From: a virus
IMG/VR virus record: IMGVR_UViG_3300020057_000051
Location: 1-47,184 of that record
Strand: one strand, 5' to 3'
Length of the DNA: 47,184 nucleotides
Positions 28,758 through 35,328 of the stretch are shown one piece after another. Under the pieces are notes generated by a model that saw nothing but the letters and a program-made list of their open reading frames with translations, ran no database searches and was not told the DNA's origin. Position numbers and translations under genes: made by a program. Within the stretch, counting starts at the first letter, position 1. Every line of letters starts with the position of its first letter.

Positions 28758-28841
28758 AGGGCTCCGTTCGTGGTTCGCGAAGACGTGAACTCGCCTGAGT
28801 GTCCATGCTTACGGGCATGATCGGACGACGAGCGACCTCGC

Positions 28842-29066
28842 TCAGTAGGCGTCGAGGAACTGCTTTTCGGTGATACCGGCTTGCTTGAGTAGCGCCCGCA
28901 TCGTGCCTTGCTTGATCGACTTCCCGCGATGGACCGGCACGGTCAACGGCATGTAGCCTTCGCGCTTCAAAACGTGATGGCTACCAACCACCCGGTGTTC
29001 GAACCACCCGAGTCGGAGCAGCGCGCGAAGGACTCGCTTACCGTCGAGATCGTTGAGCGATCCCAC
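28842..29066 (-). CDS. hicA: HicA-type mRNA interferase toxin
   Basis: 74 residues if started at GTG 29066; a TTG at 29093 would add nine. The core GKRVLRALLRLGWFEHRVVG then SHHVLKREGYMPLTVPVHRG matches HicA: a dsRBD-like fold with the catalytic His in GSHH, followed by the helix TMRALLKQAGITEKQFL. HicA cleaves mRNA unless held by HicB. The gene overlaps the 3' end of the MerR-HicB gene, giving the order antitoxin then toxin. Usual length for the family is 60-80 residues. Confidence 0.85.
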   Translation of the reverse strand: MGSLNDLDGKRVLRALLRLGWFEHRVVGSHHVLKREGYMPLTVPVHRGKSIKQGTMRALLKQAGITEKQFLDAY

Positions 29067-29709
29067 GGCCCGTATCTCGGCGTTCGTGAGCAACTGCAGC
29101 TAGCCAAGCAAAGATCGCTTCGCGGATCATTCGCTTCGCTTCGGCGAGCGTGTCGCCCTGTGAGATACATCCAGGAAGACTAGGGCACTCGGCCACCCAG
29201 CCACCGTCCTCCAAGTCTGGTGTGAGCGTGACGGCGTAGTTCTTCCCGCCGTGGCGAACCTCGAACGCACGAGGATCCGAGATTCGCGCCAGTCCAGACT
29301 GTGTCTCATTCCAGACAGAGGTCAGATTTATGACAAAAACCACGACCTGCCCCCCTTGGAGCAGGTCCTCTACAGCGTTCGTGTCGTCCAAGATCCGAAA
29401 CACTGTCGCGCCATCTGTGACAAGACGGTGCTGTGCAAGTGGCCGCCGAAGCTCACGGTGATGGCGATGAAGATGGGCTACTACCTTGCACACCTTCTGA
29501 AGGGATAGGCCAGTCTCGCGAAGGCGCGCGATGACCCGCAGGTCGAGCAGATCCTCGAACGAGTAGCGGCGCCGAGATCCACGCCCCCGAGCGGCCTGTA
29601 CCGAAGGCGCGACAAGTCCCGCCTTATCCCAGTACTGGACCTGCCTCTTCGACACGCCGCTGATCTTGCTCGCCGCCTCAACGTTGAAGGACGTGGCGGC
29701 GACGCTCAT
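29038..29709 (-). CDS. MerR-HicB fusion: antitoxin/regulator
   Basis: 223 residues. Residues about 8-75 are a MerR-type winged HTH (AASKISGVSKRQVQYWDKAG, RGSRRRYSFEDLLDLRVIAR). The middle (DGATVFRILDDTNAVEDLLQ, GGQVVVFVINLTSVWNE) matches the C-terminal part common in this MerR subgroup. The last 80 residues are HicB: YAVTLTPDLEDGGWVAECPS, LPGCISQGDTLAEAKRMIRE. HicB normally neutralises HicA and carries its own small DNA-binding part; here a full MerR regulator replaces it. HicA follows with overlap. The start at ATG 29709 has no ribosome site and sits at the predicted transcript start. Confidence 0.8.
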   Translation of the reverse strand: MSVAATSFNVEAASKISGVSKRQVQYWDKAGLVAPSVQAARGRGSRRRYSFEDLLDLRVIARLRETGLSLQKVCKVVAHLHRHHRELRRPLAQHRLVTDGATVFRILDDTNAVEDLLQGGQVVVFVINLTSVWNETQSGLARISDPRAFEVRHGGKNYAVTLTPDLEDGGWVAECPSLPGCISQGDTLAEAKRMIREAIFAWLAAVAHERRDTGRGIAQRSRR

Positions 29710-29715
29710 GCGCAG

Positions 29716-29744
29716 AAGATGACATGCGTGTCATCAGTGGTCAA
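29716..29744 (-). promoter_or_regulatory. Promoter and dyad operator of the merR-hicB/hicA pair
   Basis: TTGACC at 29744-29739 is followed 17 bases later by CATCTT (29721-29716), or by 19 bases to TCTTCT. Between them lies a perfect dyad, GATGACA-TGCG-TGTCATC (29718-29735). MerR proteins bind dyads in such spacers. Transcription would begin at about ATG 29709. Confidence 0.65.
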
Positions 29745-29785
29745 CGCGACGCATGCTCCGCGCTAGGCTGCGCGCACGGGTCTGG

Positions 29786-30352
29786 CTAGTTGCCGCTGGA
29801 GACCGGCTCTCGCGACACCGCGGTGCCGTGGCCATCGGCGTCGACCACGACGAAGTCAGCGCTCGGCGTCAGCCGCACGAGCACGCACGCAGCGCGTGCT
29901 ACGGCTACGGGGAACGAAGCGCCGTCGATCGTAATCGCCACTGCGGTGCCCAGCGGCCCGTCGACTGCGTCGCATGCTGCGATCGCAGTGGCGCGCGCCA
30001 TCTTGTAGACATCGCGCGGCGTGTACGGGCGCCCGCTGGCGTGCGTGCATCCAGTGAAGGCACCTATCGCCAGCGCGAGCATGATCGCTCCGGCGAGCGC
30101 CACGAGCACGCCGCACAGTGCGACGACCCAACGCGGGCGCGAGACCGGTGCGCGGACTGCGTCGACAATCGTATCGCGTGCGACATCTGGGATCATGCGG
30201 CGTGCTCCTTCGCGGGCGAGTGAAGCGCACCAGTACGGCGCGCGTTCGGTGACTTGGAAGACGCGGTAGTGGGCGAACACGTACGCGGCCGAGACCATCG
30301 GCCGTCGCACAAGGCGAATGCCGGTGACTGGCGTGTCATCGAACTCGCTCAT
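29786..30352 (-). CDS. Membrane-anchored protein of the lysis region
   Basis: 188 residues from ATG 30352 (ATGA overlap). A hydrophobic segment at about 75-100 (WVVALCGVLVALAGAIMLAL) ends near FTGCTHASG, which might act as a lipobox if a later ATG (MIPDVARD) is used. The part after the membrane segment contains TPRDVYKMARATAIAAC and beta-rich sequence and would lie in the periplasm. It stands in a cluster of short membrane proteins next to lysis genes; an inner-membrane spanin or holin-associated role is possible but not shown. Confidence 0.5.
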   Translation of the reverse strand: MSEFDDTPVTGIRLVRRPMVSAAYVFAHYRVFQVTERAPYWCASLAREGARRMIPDVARDTIVDAVRAPVSRPRWVVALCGVLVALAGAIMLALAIGAFTGCTHASGRPYTPRDVYKMARATAIAACDAVDGPLGTAVAITIDGASFPVAVARAACVLVRLTPSADFVVVDADGHGTAVSREPVSSGN

Positions 30353-30576
30353 CGCGGCTTCGGCGGAGCGTTATGCGCGGGCGTGCCGGGGGCCTTCCAG
30401 GTGCCGTTCGCGTCTTTGAACCGCGAATTAGCGACGTAGCCCACAGCGCGCCAGAACTTGCTCGTGGCCATCGACTGCGGCAGCAGGCCGACCACGAGCG
30501 TCGCGAATTGCTGCAGCGCGAAGACCGCCTCAAGCAGCGCTGTCTTGTGCGTGAAGATCCAATTGAGTGCGGTCAT
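30349..30576 (-). CDS. Small membrane protein, possible holin component
   Basis: 75 residues from ATG 30576 with GGAGG upstream. The N-terminal half (TALNWIFTHKTALLEAVFAL, QQFATLVVGLLPQSM) is hydrophobic and may form one membrane helix or an amphipathic hairpin. The C-terminus is Pro/Lys-rich (APGTPAHNAPPKPR). The size, charged C-tail and place among small membrane proteins fit a holin-like role; no specific family is recognised. Confidence 0.5.
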   Translation of the reverse strand: MTALNWIFTHKTALLEAVFALQQFATLVVGLLPQSMATSKFWRAVGYVANSRFKDANGTWKAPGTPAHNAPPKPR

Positions 30577-30577
30577 G

Positions 30578-30673
30578 TCACGGCCTCCAGATGTGGTGCA
30601 TTGCGCCAACGAGTGCAGCTCCGAAGAGCACGTAGACAAGCAGAGTGAGAGCGATGCGGTCGCTGATGCTCAT
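30578..30673 (-). CDS. 31-residue single-span membrane peptide
   Basis: ATG 30673 is preceded by AAAGGA at seven bases and encodes MSISDRIALTLLVYVLFGAA then LVGAMHHIWRP, stop. Almost the whole length is one hydrophobic helix. It overlaps the previous stop (ATGA) and ends one base before the next start. The ribosome site and coupling support a real gene; its role may be in holin function. Confidence 0.6.
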   Translation of the reverse strand: MSISDRIALTLLVYVLFGAALVGAMHHIWRP

Positions 30674-30873
30674 GCACGATCCTTTAATAGGATTGAATAT
30701 CTGTGCGCCCATCGGCGTATCTCGCTTGGTGAGCTGCCTACGTTCATGCGTTCCAGTTCCTGGAACACGTCGATGGCGTGCGTGAGTGGCAGCGCGTCGG
30801 GCGGAAGGCCATCACGCGCACGCAGCTGCGCTTGGACGCGAGCGATCGCGACTTCAAGGTGACCGCGCGTCAC
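30670..30873 (-). CDS. Small helical protein, unknown function
   Basis: 67 residues from ATG 30873. A helical N-terminus (RGHLEVAIARVQAQLRARDG) is followed by an HTH-like second half (SSPSEIRRWAHRYSILLKD). Coupled on both sides by ATGA overlaps. No family is recognised. Confidence 0.5.
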   Translation of the reverse strand: MTRGHLEVAIARVQAQLRARDGLPPDALPLTHAIDVFQELERMNVGSSPSEIRRWAHRYSILLKDRA

Positions 30874-31148
30874 TTAAGGATATCGCTGACGGGAATCTTT
30901 ACGGTGACCGCGTCGTTCGTTGCCACTGCGGCCTCGTTTGCTTTTGATCGATCCACGCCCGCGTGGAAGTACTTCCAGCCAAGATCCAGGAGTGCGCTCT
31001 TCGCGCGTGTGCCGATCGCTCTCGCAGCGAACTCAGGGAAGCACTCAGGCATCTCGACGCCGCCGCGGCGCGCCTCTTCGAGCACCTCGCGTGCGACCGC
31101 TGCGATGGCGAGCTGCGCACGCGCCACAACGGCCGAGTGCGCGGTCAT
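30870..31148 (-). CDS. Small protein, unknown function
   Basis: 92 residues from ATG 31148. Helical N-terminal half (SAVVARAQLAIAAVAREVLE), then ECFPEFAARAIGTRAKSALL and a polar tail. Coupled by ATGA to both neighbours in the membrane/lysis cluster. Function not recognised. Confidence 0.5.
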   Translation of the reverse strand: MTAHSAVVARAQLAIAAVAREVLEEARRGGVEMPECFPEFAARAIGTRAKSALLDLGWKYFHAGVDRSKANEAAVATNDAVTVKIPVSDILK

Positions 31149-31516
31149 CGCTGCCGCGTACGGCCCGAGTCCTCGATGCGCGTCACTCGCTCGCGGATCT
31201 CCTGCGTCGCGCCAGCCTGCGTCTCGACCTGCATCCGGATCACGCGCACGTCAGCACGCAGCTCGCCAAGAACAGAGCCAGCGCCGTGATGGAATGGCTG
31301 CCCCTCGTGCGCGGCCACGGCGCGTTCGATCTGATCGAGTCGCGCGTGGTCCGTGATCGCCATCGTAGAGAAGCCGCCGATGCCACCAATCGCGAGAGCG
31401 AGCACCCAGCCGACCATGGTCTTGATGGTCTTCAGCTGCGTCGTAAACGTCTCGACTTCGCTGAGACGAGTCTCGTGGTCCTGCAGCATGTACGTGTCGC
31501 GCTCCGCGACCGCCAC
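31145..31516 (-). CDS. Coiled-coil membrane protein, XhlA/holin-like
   Basis: 123 residues from ATG 31516. An N-terminal heptad helix (LQDHETRLSEVETFTTQLKT) leads into a membrane segment (VGWVLALAIGGIGGFSTMAI, about 36-55). A second coiled coil follows (VIRMQVETQAGATQEIRERV). A helix-membrane-helix plan resembles XhlA and other phage lysis-associated membrane proteins, though usual XhlA is shorter and has its membrane span at the C-terminus. It may hold the holin or anchor a lysis complex. Confidence 0.5.
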   Translation of the reverse strand: MAVAERDTYMLQDHETRLSEVETFTTQLKTIKTMVGWVLALAIGGIGGFSTMAITDHARLDQIERAVAAHEGQPFHHGAGSVLGELRADVRVIRMQVETQAGATQEIRERVTRIEDSGRTRQR

Positions 31517-31518
31517 GG

Positions 31519-31752
31519 TTACACGGCCCCGTCTGGCATCGGCTCGCCGGTGCGCGCGTCGACAACGGAGCCGAACGGTAGCGCGCCGTCGACGAGCACA
31601 ACCGACTCGCTCGCAGCGTCCACGCCGGCGTCGCCAACGAGCTTCACGAGCACGCGCTCCGCCGCCTGCACGACGGCCATCGCTTCGTCGCGCTGCTTAA
31701 TCGCGCGGTAGATGCGCAGCGCGACTAGCTCAGGGAGTATGCGCGGCGCCAT
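31519..31752 (-). CDS. Small protein, unknown function
   Basis: 77 residues from ATG 31752, which overlaps the preceding stop (TGATG). Its first half is a helix (LVALRIYRAIKQRDEAMAVV), the second a strand-like stretch (ASESVVLVDGALPFGSVVDA). It lies between tail-fibre and lysis genes. No family is recognised. Confidence 0.5.
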   Translation of the reverse strand: MAPRILPELVALRIYRAIKQRDEAMAVVQAAERVLVKLVGDAGVDAASESVVLVDGALPFGSVVDARTGEPMPDGAV

Positions 31753-31994
31753 CAGACGAAGCTCATCTTCGGCTTTGCTTTGGCGAGAAACCCAAGCACG
31801 ACGTTGCGTAGAGCTGTTCGCTCGGCGCCAGAAAGCTCTGACGCCGTGTCGATCGTGCAGCTACTGACGATCCCGGTTGTGCGATCGGAGTGGCTGATTG
31901 CGACGGTGAAGCCGCCTTGTGTGCGAGAGACGTTGAGCGAGAGACCGTCTGCGGTCTCGTCGAAGTCCTGAACTACGAGCGTTCGAGTTGCCAT
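31752..31994 (-). CDS. Small protein after the fibre gene, unknown function
   Basis: 80 residues, ATG 31994 with AGGAG upstream. Beta-rich start (TRTLVVQDFDETADGLSLNV), hydrophobic strands (GFTVAISHSDRTTGIVSSCT), and a C-terminal helix (LRNVVLGFLAKAKP). It may be a fibre chaperone or small virion component by position. No family is recognised. Confidence 0.5.
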   Translation of the reverse strand: MATRTLVVQDFDETADGLSLNVSRTQGGFTVAISHSDRTTGIVSSCTIDTASELSGAERTALRNVVLGFLAKAKPKMSFV

Positions 31995-32003
31995 GCGATC
32001 TCC

Positions 32004-32963
32004 TTATGCGCTGGTGACGGCTTCCCAGGTCGCGCCGTTGTAAAAATTCAGCTTGTTCGTGCTGGTGTTGTAGATCGTCCACCCTGCAGCCGGAGTGAGC
32101 GCGTCTCTGGCAGCCGTCGTAAAGCTGCCGGGAATGAACGGCAGCGCCGCAGTGATCACCGTCGATGCGATCGTGAGACGCGTCGTGAGCGTCTGCGTGG
32201 TCGTGCCCGAGCCGAGCACCGTCGACGTTTGGAACGCAATCGTTGGCGGCGTCGCTGCACCAGTGCCAGCGCCCGCGGCAACGACGATGTTCAGCCCGAC
32301 CCTGTCGGTGCCGCCGCCGTTCGCTGCGCGGAACGTGAACGCGCCCGAGAGCGCGCTGCTCGTGTCGTCGCCCCAGACTGCGCCGGTCGTATTCAGTGTG
32401 AGCGCAGTTGAGCTTGCGCCGTTCTGGAAGTTCCAGTTGGTGAGCGATCGCGCGCGCCAGTTCTGCGAGACGTTGCCGACTACGGTCTCGCCGTTCGAGC
32501 CGACGCCGACGAGGTTGTAGAAGCTGTTGCTGTACGCGCCCTGCAGGTAGCGTTCGTTCGCTACGCAGACCATCCCCTGCGCAGCCGCGACCGTCGTGAC
32601 TGGCGCGCCGATCTGCACGCCGCCTGCGGACGTGAGGGACAGCGCCGTCACGCGCGTGCCGCTGACGTTGACGTCGCTCGAGAAGCGCAGCAGCGACGTA
32701 GGCGACGCCGCGCCCTGTACGGGCTCGAGCTGCACGAACCAGTCGCACTGCTGCGAGCCAGCAGTCGCGTCCGTTTTCCAGCCGTTGCCGATGAGCTTCA
32801 GGCCGGGGCTGAACTCCTGCGCGCCAACGGTCGCCGCAGTCGTGTTGCTCAAAGTGAGCGCGGCTGTTTGCGTGGCGGCGATCGTGGTGTTCGTCACCGT
32901 GACGACGGAGCCCACACCGCCGCCGGCGAAGCCCTGGCCGCGCGCGCCGTTTAGGACGCCCAT
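32004..32963 (-). CDS. Tail fibre-like protein
   Basis: 319 residues from ATG 32963. Strongly biased to Thr, Ser, Gly, Ala and Val with beta-repeat texture (VTVTNTTIAATQTAALTLSN, TTGAVWGDDTSSALSGAFTF), as in phage fibre shafts and receptor-binding tips. The C-terminus (AGWTIYNTSTNKLNFYNGAT then WEAVTSA) matches the Tyr/Asn-rich end common to fibre proteins that trimerise. It would contact the host surface. Its stop lies before the small genes leading to lysis functions. Confidence 0.7.
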   Translation of the reverse strand: MGVLNGARGQGFAGGGVGSVVTVTNTTIAATQTAALTLSNTTAATVGAQEFSPGLKLIGNGWKTDATAGSQQCDWFVQLEPVQGAASPTSLLRFSSDVNVSGTRVTALSLTSAGGVQIGAPVTTVAAAQGMVCVANERYLQGAYSNSFYNLVGVGSNGETVVGNVSQNWRARSLTNWNFQNGASSTALTLNTTGAVWGDDTSSALSGAFTFRAANGGGTDRVGLNIVVAAGAGTGAATPPTIAFQTSTVLGSGTTTQTLTTRLTIASTVITAALPFIPGSFTTAARDALTPAAGWTIYNTSTNKLNFYNGATWEAVTSA

Positions 32964-33412
32964 TAGCGCACCGCTCGCCGACTCGCGAGCGTGATCACCA
33001 GCGCGCCAGGCGTGCCCGTAACGCCGCTCTCAGCGCCGAGCACCTTGATATGCGTGAAGCACGAGACGTCGAGCGGCGGGAGCATCCACTCTTCCGCAGT
33101 CGCGCCAGTCGACACCGGCAGGTTGCGCTCGTCAGAGTAGCTGGGCATCGCGGCCGATGGCGTCGTGCCGTCGGTCACAAGGACCGTCGCGTACGTCGTG
33201 CCGTCGTCGGCGCTGGCGATGACCTTGACCTTCGCTCGGCCATCTGCGGCGCCACGCGTGTACGTGCACCAGATCGACACGAAGTCGCGATCAAGCACAG
33301 ACACCGCCGTTGCGGTCCCCGCGGTGTCGTAGGCACCTGCAGCGGGCAGCGCTGCGCTCGCGCGTGCAACGGTGCCGGCGACGATCTTGTAGCTGGGTAC
33401 GGATTCAGCCAT
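32963..33412 (-). CDS. Tail-region structural protein, unknown function
   Basis: 149 residues, ATG 33412. Beta-rich with Gly/Thr/Ala turns (DRDFVSIWCTYTRGAADGRA, KVKVIASADDGTTYATVLVT). A single small beta-sandwich domain is likely. It overlaps the fibre gene by one base (TAATG). It may be a fibre-base or tail-tip adaptor. Confidence 0.55.
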   Translation of the reverse strand: MAESVPSYKIVAGTVARASAALPAAGAYDTAGTATAVSVLDRDFVSIWCTYTRGAADGRAKVKVIASADDGTTYATVLVTDGTTPSAAMPSYSDERNLPVSTGATAEEWMLPPLDVSCFTHIKVLGAESGVTGTPGALVITLASRRAVR

Positions 33413-33433
33413 GGCGGCGTGCTCCTGAAGTGC

Positions 33434-33467
33434 GAAAGCCCCGCGCCGTCACAAGGACGGGCAGGGC
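33434..33467 (-). terminator. Possible hairpin terminator between tail genes
   Basis: On the minus strand GCCC....CCGTC pairs with GACGG....GGGC, followed by TTTCG. The stem has a 3-by-3 internal loop and the T-run is only three bases, so termination would be partial. It sits in the 99-base gap between the tail genes at 33512 and 32963, one of the few gaps in the tail operon. Confidence 0.3.
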
Positions 33468-33511
33468 GTTGGGTTGCGGATGCGTGTGCGAGCTAGGTCA
33501 GCGGCGGTGGA

Positions 33512-34582
33512 TTACGATTCGTTCTCCAAAAGGCGCGCACGACTCACGTACAACGTGCCTGCGGTCGTCTTGCCCTCGATCTGAATCGTCACTTCCTGAT
33601 CGGTCGCGCCGTTGCACGGGATGTTCACCGCGAACGGCGTGCACTCGGCGTACGACGCGGACGTGATGTCGCCGCTGTTGTACTCGACGCCGTTGATCAG
33701 GAAGCGGATGCGCGCTAGGCCGCCGCCGGTGACCTTGTAGCGGAACGCGCCGAGGTACACGTTGTTCGCGGCCGTCGTGTAGAGCCGACGTGCACGAAAG
33801 CGCCACGTTGGATTGCGCGCAGCGTGTGCGGCCATCATCGACGCGTACGGCGCGCTCGTCGTTGTGAACGCGTCGGCGTCCAGCTCACTCGTACCCACCT
33901 GCCACTGGCGCTTGTTGCCGATGCGGCACTTGTCGATCTGGTTGCGCAAGCGGGCCATGCCGCGCGCGCTGGTCGTCGTTTCCGTTGAGATCGCTTCGCC
34001 AGATCGATAGCTATCGCCCTCGAGGCCAATCTCCTCCGTAGGCGCTCGCGCTGGATCGGTCGTACCGATCGGCACTTCGAAGATAGTGAGCTTCGCGATG
34101 CCGTTGCAGTTCGCGACATTCACAAACGCGAACTTGAGATCGTAGGTCGTACCGACCGTGAGGCCGGTGACGTTGAGAAAAGCACGATGCTTGCGGCGGT
34201 GGATGTTGTCCGTGGAGTGCGCTGTGAACGCGCTCGCTGTACCGGAGAATCCGTATGACTGCCCCGCCGCGACCCATGCGATTGTCCCTGCACTCGACGT
34301 GACGGTGACGGTCCCGTTCGCGCCGAGTGCCGTGCCCTTGTGCGCTTCTGCTTCGATCATCAGAACGCTGACGCCTGGGTTCCGCGTGTAAGAGATCCAA
34401 GTGGTTCGCGATGTCGTGGCAGAAAGCACGTAGCGCTGCGAGACGATCTGCTGCGTGTTCTGTCCGAGAAGGAATCCGACGTCCCAAGCCCAACGCAGCA
34501 TGTGCGTCCCGCTGACGGGACTCGCGACGCAAAAGGCGTCCAGCGTGCCAGTAGATGGCTTCGGCATGATCGCGGTGCTCAT
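33512..34582 (-). CDS. Tail tip/fibre structural protein
   Basis: 356 residues from ATG 34582, which overlaps the previous stop (ATGA). It is beta-rich and Thr/Ser-rich throughout (GANGTVTVTSSAGTIAWVAA, TAHSTDNIHRRKHRAFLNVT, WQVGTSELDADAFTTTS). The C-terminal third (FRYKVTGGGLARIRFLINGV) looks like a carbohydrate-binding-style sandwich. A receptor-binding or baseplate-periphery role is likely from position and composition. No enzyme motif is visible. Confidence 0.6.
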   Translation of the reverse strand: MSTAIMPKPSTGTLDAFCVASPVSGTHMLRWAWDVGFLLGQNTQQIVSQRYVLSATTSRTTWISYTRNPGVSVLMIEAEAHKGTALGANGTVTVTSSAGTIAWVAAGQSYGFSGTASAFTAHSTDNIHRRKHRAFLNVTGLTVGTTYDLKFAFVNVANCNGIAKLTIFEVPIGTTDPARAPTEEIGLEGDSYRSGEAISTETTTSARGMARLRNQIDKCRIGNKRQWQVGTSELDADAFTTTSAPYASMMAAHAARNPTWRFRARRLYTTAANNVYLGAFRYKVTGGGLARIRFLINGVEYNSGDITSASYAECTPFAVNIPCNGATDQEVTIQIEGKTTAGTLYVSRARLLENES

Positions 34583-35328
34583 GCCGGGTCGATCCTTGAC
34601 TCCCACGCACAGAAGCCGTTGATTGCGTTAGCCGTCCCATATCCAATGAACTTCCACCCGAACCACAGAACGATTGGGATCATGTTGCCCATCATCTCGC
34701 CGTCATACGTTCGCTGGCGCGCCTGCATGGCTTCGTAGTGCGCGAGCGTGATAGGCGTGTCGCTAGAGAGTGTGGCTGTGACGATCTGACTTCCGGTGCC
34801 TAGGCTCCCTGAGCCGTAGAAAGCGAGGTAGTCGCCATCGCGAAGTCGCTGCGGACTGTCGTGCGTCGTGATCGCAAACCCGACCGACGTGCTCGAGTTG
34901 GTCGCGTCCGCCGTGAAGTCGATCGAAAAGCGAATGGACCGGATCGTTTCTCGGCCGTCCGAGTTCTGTCGGTCTGCGATGGTGAACGCCGAGAACGTTT
35001 CAGAGACACGCGGATCCCACGGCAGCGCCGTTGAGCCAGAGATGTACAAGACGTCGGTTGCTGCCGTGTAAAAGCCAGTGTCCTGTATTCCTCCGAACAG
35101 AGTCGCAGGCGTTTTGTAGGACAGCGCGGTGCCTGTCGGGCCTGTGCCAGGCGACTGCACGAGATTCCGCGTCGACTCCATGCACATGTGTCCGAGGTTG
35201 TTCGTCACGAGCATCGACGTACCAGCGTCGACCGGCTCGCCGTTTGTCAGCGGGCCCGTCGTTGCTGCAGCAGCGTGCTTGATGTAGCGCGTGTATCCGC
35301 GCTCAGCGATGTTCCAAAGAACCGTCAT
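34579..35328 (-). CDS. Tail tip-associated structural protein
   Basis: 249 residues from ATG 35328, overlapping the stop of the 894-residue tail protein (ATGA). It is beta-rich: SIRFSIDFTADATNSSTSVG and GDYLAFYGSGSLGTGSQIVT; with a hydrophobic C-terminal stretch (MIPIVLWFGWKFIGYG). It is probably part of the tip or fibre-attachment complex. Family not recognised. Confidence 0.6.
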   Translation of the reverse strand: MTVLWNIAERGYTRYIKHAAAATTGPLTNGEPVDAGTSMLVTNNLGHMCMESTRNLVQSPGTGPTGTALSYKTPATLFGGIQDTGFYTAATDVLYISGSTALPWDPRVSETFSAFTIADRQNSDGRETIRSIRFSIDFTADATNSSTSVGFAITTHDSPQRLRDGDYLAFYGSGSLGTGSQIVTATLSSDTPITLAHYEAMQARQRTYDGEMMGNMIPIVLWFGWKFIGYGTANAINGFCAWESRIDPA

